Counted from the stretch's first letter, positions 1 through 7,316 are shown. The stretch: 25,098 nucleotides of DNA from Sedimentisphaerales bacterium (GCA_016932145.1 JAFGDI010000188.1:1-25098); one strand, 5' to 3'. Translations and numbers: made by a program. Notes: a model not told the origin generated them from the letters alone.

Positions 1-169
1 AAATATAAAATATACACTTTTATTATAGGACTCAATTAAAATCTTTTTTATTTTTATTTTTTTAACTAACCCGATAACTTTTTATGCCGATTAAGGTTAT
101 GATGCGAGATGCTGGCAACGAGCCTGCATACACCAGATACAGAGAGTAAAAGTTAAGTAAACACTATAT

Positions 170-1549
170 ATGGATATAAGCATAGTATATAAAGGAACTA
201 ACGAGTTATTCAGTGATACTCTGGAAAAAATCTGCCAGAGTTGCCAGTATCGCTTTGTCCATAGCTCTGATATTTCACAAAATCCTTCTGACAATATTGA
301 AAACTATATTGTTTTCAGTGACCCAAATAGAATTGCCAGTCAGGAAATGACCTGTGAAATTCTGGTACTACCTCATAATTCAAGCTATACCATTCCCGAT
401 GAATTATCACCTCTGGACATAGTACATGACAACTGCCCTGCCAGAATACTGTTAAATAAGATCAATCTCTATCGCAATAATCTGGCAAAATGCTGCCAGA
501 GCGGCCAGAACTTTAAGGCTGCTGTGATAATGGCAGCCAAAGAAAAGATTATTATCGAACGATTCAGGAGGATAAGCAGTATTTCTCGCAAGGTTAATAG
601 CCTGGACATGGACGAAATAGCCCGGGCCTGCGTAGAAGACATACCCGACATTTTTCATGCAAAGTATGCTTCAATATACACTTACGACTCAGAAAATCAA
701 TGTCTCCACTTAATGAGACATAATCATGACCATAAAATATCTTCTTTGGTAAATATCAGTAGCAACCCTGACCGGCCAATGGCACAGGCGGTTAAAGGCA
801 AGAAGTTAATGATCATTGAAGATCTCAATATTCATAAGTTTGCCACTGTCAGTCAGCAAAACCAGACAAACTATCAGACAAGAAGCTGTGTGGTAGCACC
901 ACTGCTCAGTGGCGATAAGGTCCTGGGCATTCTGAACCTGGCCGACAAATACGACCTGTCGAACTTTGAAAAACAAACCGATCTGCCGGCCTTGGAGCTG
1001 CTTTGCGAAACTATTGGTGCGGCCCTCTGCAATATTCAGCTTTATAAAGAAGTTAACCATAAGGCCCAGACCGATGGCATGACCGGGCTGGTTAATCACA
1101 CGACATTCTATAATATTCTCAAAAGAGAACTTAATCGAGCCGAACGCTACAGTGGAAAACTTGCCTTACTGATGATCGATCTCGATGGACTCAAGGGCAT
1201 AAATGATAAATACGGACATATCGCCGGGGATCTGGTCATAAAACACATTGCCGATTGCATAAGAAAGTGTATTCGCCAGACTGACATAGCAGCGAGATAT
1301 GGCGGAGATGAATTTGCTGTAATTCTCCCAGAAACAAATATTTATGACGCGGAAATTATAGCAGACCGACTACTGAATGAGGTAGAAAGTAATCTGGTCC
1401 ATTTCAAAGATGCCGACATTCGCGCCACCATCTCTATAGGACTGGGGCAAAGCGAAAATGGTAAGCCCATCGAAGAGCTTGTCGATGATATCGACAGTGC
1501 CCTGTTCACCGCTAAAGAAAACGGTAAGAACCAGAGAATACTGGCTTAA
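170..1549 (+). CDS. GAF-GGDEF diguanylate cyclase
   Basis: Predicted cytosolic diguanylate cyclase making the second messenger cyclic di-GMP from two GTP. Residues about 140-290 read as a GAF sensor domain. Residues about 300-459 are a GGDEF catalytic domain with the intact signature GGDEF at 378-382 and metal-binding Asp337 and Asp339 (IDLDG). An RxxD product-inhibition site (Arg369-Asp372) lies exactly five residues before GGDEF, so the enzyme should be active and feedback-inhibited. The first ~130 residues match no domain I recognise; a degenerate receiver is possible. No transmembrane segment is visible. The start has only a weak ribosome site. The 169 bases upstream are very AT-rich with a TATGAT at 98-103 but no convincing -35. 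The gene ends 18 bases from the convergent xth. A link to the motility operon 3 kb away is inference only. Confidence 0.9.
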   Translation: MDISIVYKGTNELFSDTLEKICQSCQYRFVHSSDISQNPSDNIENYIVFSDPNRIASQEMTCEILVLPHNSSYTIPDELSPLDIVHDNCPARILLNKINLYRNNLAKCCQSGQNFKAAVIMAAKEKIIIERFRRISSISRKVNSLDMDEIARACVEDIPDIFHAKYASIYTYDSENQCLHLMRHNHDHKISSLVNISSNPDRPMAQAVKGKKLMIIEDLNIHKFATVSQQNQTNYQTRSCVVAPLLSGDKVLGILNLADKYDLSNFEKQTDLPALELLCETIGAALCNIQLYKEVNHKAQTDGMTGLVNHTTFYNILKRELNRAERYSGKLALLMIDLDGLKGINDKYGHIAGDLVIKHIADCIRKCIRQTDIAARYGGDEFAVILPETNIYDAEIIADRLLNEVESNLVHFKDADIRATISIGLGQSENGKPIEELVDDIDSALFTAKENGKNQRILA

Positions 1550-1567
1550 AATATTCCGTCATGCCAA

Positions 1568-2353
1568 TCAGGTCTTAAATACCAGCTTAAGCGGACAATG
1601 GTCTGACCCCATAACTTCAGTAAGATGACTGCACGAAATGAGTCTGGGACGAGCTGACTCGGTAGCGAAGAAATAATCTATTCTCCAGCCAACATTTCTA
1701 CTACGAGCTCTGGTTTTATAGTCCCACCAGGTATAGCGGTCAGGTTCTTTGTCAAATTCACGAAAGACATCAACAAAACCGGCGGCAATAAGCTCATCGA
1801 TCCAGGCCCTTTCGCAAGGCAAAAAACCTGTAATCTTTTCGTTAGCCTTTGGGCGGGCCAGATCAATTGACTTGTGTGCAGTATTAACATCGCCACAAAA
1901 GACAATATCTGGGCATACCTTACGGCGATTTTTCATATATTTCAGGAACTCATCATAAAATTCCATCTTATAATCCAGCCGGGCAAAGCCGCCTTCTGGC
2001 AGATCGGCACCACCATTAGGGAAATATATAGTATATAATTCCCAATCGTCAAAGCGCAGGCCAATTACCCTGCCTTCGCAATCGAACTTTTCTATGCCAA
2101 AGCCAGTTACCACCTCTTTGGGCTTCACTCTCGACCAGATAGCAGTACCACTATAGCCGGGCCGCTGGGCAGAGTTGACATATAATTCATAGCCTGCTTT
2201 ATGCAGCAGTTCTTCGGGGAATTGTTCAGGTTTGGCCTTTATCTCCTGCAGACAGATAATATCGGCCTCGAAATCATCAAAAATCTGCGAAAACCCCTTG
2301 CCATGTATAGCCCGGACCCCATTTACATTCCAGTTTATTATTGTAGTTGTCAT
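1568..2353 (-). CDS. xth: Exodeoxyribonuclease III (AP endonuclease, ExoIII family)
   Basis: DNA repair nuclease of the endonuclease/exonuclease/phosphatase fold. It cleaves 5' of abasic sites and removes 3' blocks. The 261-residue length is normal for the family. Visible catalytic motifs are NVNG (Asn9), LQEIK (Glu37), YFPNGG (Tyr110), GDVN (Asp155, Asn157) and the C-terminal SDHCP (Asp251-His252), in the expected order. It has no signal peptide. It is the last gene of the trpS-scpA-xth group, 91 bases after the scpA stop. No Shine-Dalgarno sequence is visible before the ATG; an imperfect REP-like palindrome lies 8 bases upstream instead. Family assignment is firm. Confidence 0.95.
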   Translation of the reverse strand: MTTTIINWNVNGVRAIHGKGFSQIFDDFEADIICLQEIKAKPEQFPEELLHKAGYELYVNSAQRPGYSGTAIWSRVKPKEVVTGFGIEKFDCEGRVIGLRFDDWELYTIYFPNGGADLPEGGFARLDYKMEFYDEFLKYMKNRRKVCPDIVFCGDVNTAHKSIDLARPKANEKITGFLPCERAWIDELIAAGFVDVFREFDKEPDRYTWWDYKTRARSRNVGWRIDYFFATESARPRLISCSHLTEVMGSDHCPLKLVFKT

Positions 2354-2360
2354 AATTTTA

Positions 2361-2388
2361 GTATAGACGCATGATCATGCATCTCATT
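2361..2388 (+). repeat. REP-like palindrome, copy 1 (imperfect)
   Basis: Core AGACGCATG / CATGCATCT, an inverted repeat with one mismatch. It is the same 28-base element as at 3541-3568, in the same orientation (starts GTA, ends CTCA). It lies in the short leader just upstream of the xth start codon. It forms an inverted pair with the copy at 2477-2504. Confidence 0.65.
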
Positions 2389-2444
2389 TTGATTCTTAAT
2401 ACCGTTTCGCACACATACTTTTCTTCAGCGTCCTGAAGCCATAA

Positions 2445-3530
2445 TTATGTATTATCAATATCCTCATTTTTCAACTTCTCAGACGCATAATCATGCGTCT
2501 CTGCATTCAACTTTCTTTCAATTTCTTCCAGTTCGTCCCACTTATCTTCATCCTCGTCGATTTCGTCATCGAAATCAGAATCAGACTCATAGAGCATTTC
2601 ACTGACGGCATCTTCTACCGTCTCGCTGAACCCGGCGAGATCTTCGGTAATACTTATGCCATCAGAAAAGAGCTTTTCTGGCTCTGGCTTTTCCATACCA
2701 ACATCACGAAGCAACTCTTCTTCCTCGCTCTGGATCGCGGCTCCGGAAATAGTATTTAGTACCGCCTGCTGCGGGTCAGCTTCTGTAAGGGGAAAGACAT
2801 AGATCGTGCCAAATGACTTTTCCTGCTCAATGCGTATAAGTCTGTGGCGCATCAGTTCCAGAATAGCCAGGAACAAGCCGACAAATTCTTCCCTGCTGGT
2901 GGCCTCGCGGAAAACCGCCTCAAATATAAGCGGTTTGGCCTGCTGAGCCATAGTCAGTATCCGTACCTCATAAACATCGATAGGCGTTTCATCTTCGACG
3001 ACATTATGTGTGGCACGAGCAGCCATAGTCGCAGTCATCAGCCGGGCAAAAGCGTCCATCAGGTCCCAGATCTGCACAGATTCCATGTCCAGTTCCTGCT
3101 CGCTTTTCAATTCCTGCTTTAACCTCTGCAAATCAGCCAGAGGGCGATGGAATTTATTACTCCGCTCTTCGGCACAATCTTCGAGCATGCCGGCGGCATC
3201 TTTGAACCGCTTATATTCCAACAACTGATGGATAAGCTCCAGCCGCGGATCACTGGGATCTGTCGCCCCTTCGCCCTGCTCATCTTCGGGGTTCTGTTCC
3301 CGCGGAATAACCATAAGGCTTTTAAGCTCGATCAAAGTAGCAGCCATAACCAGAAACTCACCGGCGAGATCGACATCAAGCTCCTCCATCAGATTGATAT
3401 AAGCCAGATATTGCTCTGTTATCTTAGCTACCGGGAGATCATATATATCTATCTCATCTCGGCGGATCAGATAGAGCAGCAGGTCCATCGGACCATCATA
3501 TACTTCAAGTTGTACTCTGTAATCAGACAT
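2445..3530 (-). CDS. scpA: Segregation and condensation protein A
   Basis: Kleisin subunit of the SMC-ScpAB condensin complex, which bridges the SMC ATPase heads during chromosome organisation. The N-terminal region is diagnostic: YDGPMDLLLYLIRR, then DLAGEFLVMAATLIELKSLM, followed by the helical C-terminal winged-helix part to about residue 250. At 361 residues it is longer than typical ScpA (about 240-270). The extra is an acidic, Glu/Asp-rich tail from about residue 295. Part of the tail (residues ETHDYASE) is encoded by a REP-like palindrome at 2477-2504. scpB is not adjacent. The start has a good ribosome site (AAGGA, spacing 5), only three bases downstream of another REP-like palindrome. 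The gene follows trpS by 119 bases and is probably co-transcribed with it. Confidence 0.95.
   Translation of the reverse strand: MSDYRVQLEVYDGPMDLLLYLIRRDEIDIYDLPVAKITEQYLAYINLMEELDVDLAGEFLVMAATLIELKSLMVIPREQNPEDEQGEGATDPSDPRLELIHQLLEYKRFKDAAGMLEDCAEERSNKFHRPLADLQRLKQELKSEQELDMESVQIWDLMDAFARLMTATMAARATHNVVEDETPIDVYEVRILTMAQQAKPLIFEAVFREATSREEFVGLFLAILELMRHRLIRIEQEKSFGTIYVFPLTEADPQQAVLNTISGAAIQSEEEELLRDVGMEKPEPEKLFSDGISITEDLAGFSETVEDAVSEMLYESDSDFDDEIDEDEDKWDELEEIERKLNAETHDYASEKLKNEDIDNT
2477..2504 (-). repeat. REP-like palindrome, copy 2, inside scpA
   Basis: Perfect 8-bp stem AGACGCAT / ATGCGTCT around a 4-base AATC loop (2481-2500). Flanks match the copy at 3626-3653 in the same orientation. 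It lies within the scpA reading frame near its 3' end, stays in frame and adds residues to the acidic C-terminal tail. Confidence 0.85.
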
Positions 3531-3540
3531 AAATTCCTTC

Positions 3541-3568
3541 GTAGAGCCGCATAATTATGCGTCTCAGA
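3541..3568 (+). repeat. REP-like palindrome, copy 3
   Basis: Stem GAGCCGCATAA / TTATGCGTCTC with one mismatch. The 28 bases match the reverse complement of copy 4 (3626-3653) with only two differences, so copies 3 and 4 form an inverted doublet 57 bases apart. In the mRNA this hairpin ends three bases before the scpA ribosome site. Confidence 0.85.
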
Positions 3569-3625
3569 CATTCATTCCAGGCTCCCATCTCACGAAAACG
3601 CACCTTATGTTACTCGGGTTGCATT

Positions 3626-3653
3626 TCTGAGACGCATAATCATGCGTCTCTAC
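3626..3653 (-). repeat. REP-like palindrome, copy 4
   Basis: Perfect 9-bp stem GAGACGCAT (3629-3637) and ATGCGTCTC (3642-3650) with loop AATC. The trpS stop codon (3650-3652) overlaps its last base, so the hairpin begins right at the end of the trpS message. There is no long T-run after it, so it is unlikely to be a classical intrinsic terminator. It could protect the 3' end or attenuate read-through into scpA. Confidence 0.9.
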
Positions 3654-4621
3654 CTCAGGCCGGTAGCAGACCTTACCTTTTCCATGAGAACATTGGTTTT
3701 TTCTCTGGCTTTACGGCCGCCTTCGGCCAGTACATCATCGACATACGCCGGGTCATTCACCAGTTGCTCGTACTTTTCGCGGTATGGTGCCAGCAGCTCA
3801 TTAAGTTTTTCGGCAACGGCCTTTTTAGCCTCGCCATACCCCATACCGCCTCGTGTATATTTTTCCTGCCATTGGGCCAGTTCCGCTTCATTACAGAGCA
3901 GTTTGAGCATGGCGAAAACATTGCATTTGGCCGGGTCTTTGGGGTCTTCAACAGGCGTAGAGTCAGTCACAATACGCATCACCCGCTTACTACTCTGCTT
4001 GGCCGTCTCGAAAAGGGGAATGGTATTATCGTAGCTTTTGGACATTTTGCGACCATCAAGTCCGGGCACTACCGCGGTATTATCGAGAATGTAAGCATCT
4101 GGTACAGTGAGTATCTCACCATACTGGTTATTAAACTTCTCAGCTATATCGCGAGTAACCTCTATATGCTGTTTCTGGTCCTGCCCAACCGGCACCAGAT
4201 CGCAACTGGTGATCAGAATATCAGCCGCCTGCAAACAGGGGTAATAGAACAGGCCATGACTGGCGGTAAGTCCCTGAGCGACCTTATCTTTATAACTGGT
4301 ACAGCGTTCGAGCAGCCCCATCGGAATCAGGCAGGAGAAGATCCAGCTCAGCTCTGTTACCGCCGGGACATCGCTCTGGCGATAGAAAACCGACTTTTCC
4401 GGGTCAATACCCAGAGCCAGATAGCTCATTGCTACTTCTCGCACATACTCCCGCAGCAGAGCGGGCTCTTTAACCGAAGTCATAGCATGATAGTCAGCAA
4501 TAAAATAATAACAGTGATTGCCCTGCTCTTGCAAAGCCAGAAACTGGCGAATCGCCCCGAAATAATTGCCGATATGCAATTTACCCGAAGGCTGCACACC
4601 GGATAATATAGTCTTAGTCAT
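3650..4621 (-). CDS. trpS: Tryptophanyl-tRNA synthetase
   Basis: Class I aminoacyl-tRNA synthetase that charges tRNA-Trp with tryptophan using ATP. The HIGH-type motif appears as HIGN at residues 16-19 (after PSGKL), typical of TrpRS, and KMSKS is intact at 192-196. Length (323) is normal. The tryptophan-binding core signatures GLLERCTSYKDK and PVGQDQKQHIE are present. It heads a likely trpS-scpA-xth transcript from a sigma70-type promoter at 4681-4709. The ribosome site is weak (GGATTATTGGA). The stop codon overlaps a REP-like palindrome. Cytosolic housekeeping enzyme with no oddities in the protein. Confidence 0.97.
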   Translation of the reverse strand: MTKTILSGVQPSGKLHIGNYFGAIRQFLALQEQGNHCYYFIADYHAMTSVKEPALLREYVREVAMSYLALGIDPEKSVFYRQSDVPAVTELSWIFSCLIPMGLLERCTSYKDKVAQGLTASHGLFYYPCLQAADILITSCDLVPVGQDQKQHIEVTRDIAEKFNNQYGEILTVPDAYILDNTAVVPGLDGRKMSKSYDNTIPLFETAKQSSKRVMRIVTDSTPVEDPKDPAKCNVFAMLKLLCNEAELAQWQEKYTRGGMGYGEAKKAVAEKLNELLAPYREKYEQLVNDPAYVDDVLAEGGRKAREKTNVLMEKVRSATGLR

Positions 4622-4680
4622 TCCAATAATCCGTAACTCATTAAATTATATAGTTTTACATTCTTCCGAAACAAAACACC

Positions 4681-4709
4681 ATCATAACCGATAATCTTGC
4701 TAAAGTCAA
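4681..4709 (-). promoter_or_regulatory. Sigma70-type promoter for trpS
   Basis: On the minus strand TTGACT (4709-4704) is followed by exactly 17 bases and TATGAT (4686-4681). The -35 and -10 each match five of six consensus bases. Transcription would start near 4674, about 50 bases before the trpS ATG, downstream of the flagellin terminator. Confidence 0.7.
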
Positions 4710-4762
4710 TCGCTTCCCCGGGGTGTATTGCCCCTGCCAGCTCTGGCCTAATCGACTTAAGC

Positions 4763-4799
4763 CCAATAAAGAAAGGCACAACTGGACGGGTTGTGCCTT
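4763..4799 (-). terminator. Intrinsic terminator after flagellin
   Basis: Perfect 10-bp stem AAGGCACAAC / GTTGTGCCTT with a 7-base loop (4773-4799), followed on the minus strand by the T-rich tail TTCTTTATT. It lies about 95 bases after the flagellin stop and before the trpS promoter, so it ends the flagellar transcript. The 95 bases between hold two smaller hairpins but no gene. Confidence 0.85.
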
Positions 4800-4892
4800 G
4801 TCACGGAGTTGAGGCTGTTGCGGGTTCCATAAAGGAACAGGGGGACGAGCCCTGCTGCGGTAAGCATTACCCACGAGCCTTGCGCATAATTT

Positions 4893-6353
4893 TTATTGCA
4901 GCAGTGAAAGGACTGACTGCGCGGTCTGGTTAGCGATACTAAGAACAGAAGTACCGGCATTAACCAGAATCTGATTACGAGTAAGATTAGCAGACTCTTC
5001 GGCGAAGTCGGCATCTCTGATATCACTCTCGGAGGAAGTTACATTTTCCAGAGTAATGCTCAGAGAGTTAATATTGGTTTCCAGAGTGTTCTTTTCAAAA
5101 GCACCCAGGCGACCACGCAAAACAGAGATCTGCGAAATAGCTTCTTCAACTATCTTTGAAGCTCCGGCAGTATTACCACTCACCAGAGAAGCGATACCAC
5201 CTGTGGAAACCTCGTTAAGGAATCCGCTTTCAATTGAACCCAGATTACTGGCCGCAATAGAAGCAATACCAACGCTGACCTGTTCTGAAGTATTGATGTG
5301 CGGTCCTAACTGGAACATAGCGCCACCGCCGGTAACATAAAATGTTGTGCTGTTACCAGAGCCGAATTGGGTATCGAGCTTCAGACGCATGTCCAGGCCG
5401 CCGCTATTAAGCGTAAGCATAGAGCCATCGCCAGTTGTGGTAGTACCATTGATAGTAGCAACAACATCACGACCGACATCACGCTGGGCAGCGACATAAG
5501 TTGCCGTAGCTTCATTATACTTTTTAACGGTAAAGGTGCCTGAACTGCTGGGCAGAGCACGAACAGAGACAAAGGCATCACTGCCATAGTCTATGCTCAG
5601 GAAAGAAATGCCCGAGTTAGCATTAGCACCATTAACAAAGGCGGCAGAGACGCCGGTAGCACCGGTAACGGCATTGATCGCCATTACTATGCTGCTGGCA
5701 GCGAATCCGCTGACGAAGTTAAATACCTCGACGCCACGATTGGAAGCAACTTCCAGAGTGACAGACTGACTCAGAGCGGTTATTCCGCCTGATAGTCTCA
5801 GCTCACCCCGCTGTGCGGAAATCACACCGGAAACCGTCACAGTAAGGTAATCCTGGCTGCCGAGCATGGCGCTATAGACATCGAGCCCCTTGACTGCCGA
5901 GGTTGAAACGCCGGAGGTAACATATCCCATATTACCATTAAGCAGTTGCAAGCCGGAGAAGGTAGTAGAATTAGCAATACGGGTGATACTCTCAATAGCA
6001 GAATCGACCTGGAGCTGATTAGCCCTGATCTCTTCATCGCTGAGAGCGCCGGTATTGGCCGCTTCGACTGTAAGGCCCTTAATTGTGATGAGCAGAGCCG
6101 CTACTTCAGCTAAAGCACCTTCGGCAGTCGCAATGACATTCGAGGCCCTTTCAGAATTGCCGATAGCATTTTCAAGACTGGTCATTTCTGAACGCAAAGT
6201 TTCAGATACGATCAGCCCGGCAGGATCGTCTGCTCCCCGGTTGATCCTCAAGCCACTACTAAGCCTTTCCAGAGTAGTGCCGAGGCCTTTGTTTGACTTA
6301 CCCAGAAAATTCTGGGCAGTCAACGCTGATACATTTGTATTAATCCTGGTCAT
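4893..6353 (-). CDS. fliC: Flagellin (filament subunit)
   Basis: Structural subunit of the flagellar filament, exported through the flagellar secretion system. The conserved N-terminal D0/D1 region covers residues 1-145 (INTNVSALTAQ, LSSGLRINRGADDPAGL, LNG). The C-terminal D1/D0 region covers about 390-486, ending in the typical DADFAEESANLTRNQIL and SIANQTAQSVLSLLQ. The middle (about 146-390) is variable and contains a flagellin-insert-like stretch near 175-270. The start has a strong ribosome site (GGAGGA) held in a hairpin loop, and the 137-base leader carries two further GGA hairpins, which indicates CsrA control. The C-terminal D0 helix is the segment FliW binds in characterised systems. 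It is the last gene before a strong terminator. Only one flagellin gene is present in this window. Confidence 0.97.
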   Translation of the reverse strand: MTRINTNVSALTAQNFLGKSNKGLGTTLERLSSGLRINRGADDPAGLIVSETLRSEMTSLENAIGNSERASNVIATAEGALAEVAALLITIKGLTVEAANTGALSDEEIRANQLQVDSAIESITRIANSTTFSGLQLLNGNMGYVTSGVSTSAVKGLDVYSAMLGSQDYLTVTVSGVISAQRGELRLSGGITALSQSVTLEVASNRGVEVFNFVSGFAASSIVMAINAVTGATGVSAAFVNGANANSGISFLSIDYGSDAFVSVRALPSSSGTFTVKKYNEATATYVAAQRDVGRDVVATINGTTTTGDGSMLTLNSGGLDMRLKLDTQFGSGNSTTFYVTGGGAMFQLGPHINTSEQVSVGIASIAASNLGSIESGFLNEVSTGGIASLVSGNTAGASKIVEEAISQISVLRGRLGAFEKNTLETNINSLSITLENVTSSESDIRDADFAEESANLTRNQILVNAGTSVLSIANQTAQSVLSLLQ

Positions 6354-6374
6354 TAGTCAAATCCTCCGTGACTA
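6354..6374 (-). promoter_or_regulatory. Flagellin Shine-Dalgarno hairpin (candidate CsrA site)
   Basis: On the mRNA strand a perfect 6-bp stem TAGTCA / TGACTA encloses the 9-base loop CGGAGGATT, which contains the GGAGGA ribosome site. The ATG follows the stem directly. GGA in a hairpin loop overlapping the ribosome site is the known CsrA target layout, as at Bacillus hag. Confidence 0.7.
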
Positions 6375-6391
6375 TTCCTTGAACTCCCGCC

Positions 6392-6402
6392 GGCTCCTTG
6401 CC
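6392..6402 (-). promoter_or_regulatory. Second GGA hairpin in the flagellin leader
   Basis: GGC / GCC 3-bp stem with loop AAGGA, 18 bases upstream of the ribosome-site hairpin. Short stem, so weak alone, but the spacing would suit a CsrA dimer bridging two sites. Confidence 0.4.
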
Positions 6403-6451
6403 TGACATAAAGCACATTATCCTTTTTCATACATGCTTAATGCCGGGAGTG

Positions 6452-6464
6452 TAACTTCCTGTTA
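6452..6464 (-). promoter_or_regulatory. Third GGA hairpin in the flagellin leader
   Basis: TAAC / GTTA stem with loop AGGAA, about 27 bases after the csrA stop. It closely resembles the hairpin that holds the fliW ribosome site (stem ending AAC/GTT, loop AGGAG). Confidence 0.45.
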
Positions 6465-6490
6465 AATCACAGTTATCGCTGTTTATACAA

Positions 6491-6700
6491 CTACGCCTCA
6501 CTTATGTCTTCGAGTGTTATATTGGACGCCTGCTTATTTTCCTTCTTGATCGCCTCGTAAACTTCCTTACGATGGACCGGGATATTTGGCGGAGCCGTAA
6601 TACCAACTCTAACTTTGTCACCACGAATATCTACAACGGTGATCTCTATATTATCACCGATCATTATTGTCTGATCTTTATGCCTGCTTAAAACCAACAT
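6491..6700 (-). CDS. csrA: Carbon storage regulator CsrA (RNA-binding)
   Basis: Small homodimeric RNA-binding protein that binds GGA motifs in hairpin loops and usually blocks translation. The 69 residues carry the family pattern: MLVLSRHKDQTIMIGDNIEITVV, then VRVGITAPPNIPVHRKEVYE, including the conserved Arg (HRKE) that contacts RNA. It lies between fliW and flagellin, the arrangement in which FliW sequesters CsrA and flagellin competes for FliW. The ribosome site AGGGAG has good spacing; it contains GGA but I see no hairpin around it. It is separated from fliW by 114 bases, which could hold a promoter, though none is clear. Confidence 0.97.
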   Translation of the reverse strand: MLVLSRHKDQTIMIGDNIEITVVDIRGDKVRVGITAPPNIPVHRKEVYEAIKKENKQASNITLEDISEA

Positions 6701-6814
6701 TTTAATGCTCCCTGGTCTGATACAAACCGTTATATTATCAGTCTATTTTCTGGTTTGCAGACTGCCTCACTAAGAAACATGTCTGTAAATATACAATTAC
6801 CACTGCTCAACGGG

Positions 6815-7294
6815 TCAGGCTGTCTGGGAGACCTGCGGCTGAGACACCTGCTGCTCTGACTGGGGCTGCTTATTACGCAGCTCCATCAGCGGGTGACGGG
6901 TACTGTATCTTTTCTCAGAAAGCACAAGCTGGCGGGCCTGACAGGTAGTAGCATTAACTACCAGCGGTCCTTGCAGGTTGCCGGTCAATGCCTGGCCAAC
7001 CTTATTGACTATAATCATGACCTGGGCATTATCAAGATTTTCCAGATCGATAGTCTTGAGATCTTCTGCCTTTACCGGCACCTGATAGTCCGGCACGAAC
7101 AGCAGTGGATCGCAAACAACAAAGGCCAGATTGGCACATTCGATCGATTGCAGCCAGAAGAAGCAATTTTCTGTATTGGTCTGCAATAAGGCGTAATCAT
7201 GATAATCCGGGAAGCCGAGTATTCCCTCAGCAAATCGCATTATGCGTGAACCGTCGATCTCAATTTCGCCAAATCTTGTTGTCTGTATATTCAT
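6815..7294 (-). CDS. fliW: Flagellar assembly factor FliW
   Basis: Cytosolic protein that binds flagellin and, when free, binds and inactivates CsrA, tying flagellin translation to filament assembly. Family signatures are visible: FGEIEI, RFAEGILGFPDYHDYALL, FFWLQSIECANLAFVVCDP and the LNLQGPLVVN-type segment (NLQGPLVVNATT). I place the start at 7294 because it has an AGGAGG ribosome site with 8-base spacing and gives a normal 159 residues. An in-frame codon at 7336 would add 14 unlike-family residues and lacks such a site. The C-terminal ~15 residues are Gln/Ser-rich. It lies 60 bases after flgL and 114 before csrA. Confidence 0.95.
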   Translation of the reverse strand: MNIQTTRFGEIEIDGSRIMRFAEGILGFPDYHDYALLQTNTENCFFWLQSIECANLAFVVCDPLLFVPDYQVPVKAEDLKTIDLENLDNAQVMIIVNKVGQALTGNLQGPLVVNATTCQARQLVLSEKRYSTRHPLMELRNKQPQSEQQVSQPQVSQTA

Positions 7295-7299
7295 TATTG

Positions 7300-7316
7300 T
7301 ATAACCTCCTGTTATA
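7300..7316 (-). promoter_or_regulatory. fliW Shine-Dalgarno hairpin (candidate CsrA site)
   Basis: Perfect 6-bp stem TATAAC / GTTATA with the 5-base loop AGGAG, so the fliW ribosome site sits in the loop and its last G in the stem. The ATG is five bases downstream. The AACAGGAGGT core resembles the CsrA target consensus. A second CAGGA lies 18 bases further upstream. Confidence 0.65.

Noticed and set aside
1..169. Cyclic di-GMP riboswitch upstream of the cyclase
   Set aside because: The region is A/T-rich with only a tiny GGC/GCC hairpin near 113-123. The conserved GEMM core is absent.
2440..2449. Fifth REP-like copy (CATAATTATG)
   Set aside because: Only the centre of the palindrome remains and the flanking GACG/CGTC arms are missing. 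It may be decayed or chance, so it is not listed as a feature.
3557..4606. Long open frame (349 codons) on the plus strand opposite trpS
   Set aside because: It is antisense to a certain TrpRS gene with catalytic motifs. The translation has no recognisable domain and low-complexity features of a shadow frame.
6354..6490. Sigma28-type promoter directly before flagellin
   Set aside because: A CGATAA occurs at 6478-6473, but no TAAA-type -35 lies at the proper distance. I cannot support a separate flagellin promoter from sequence.
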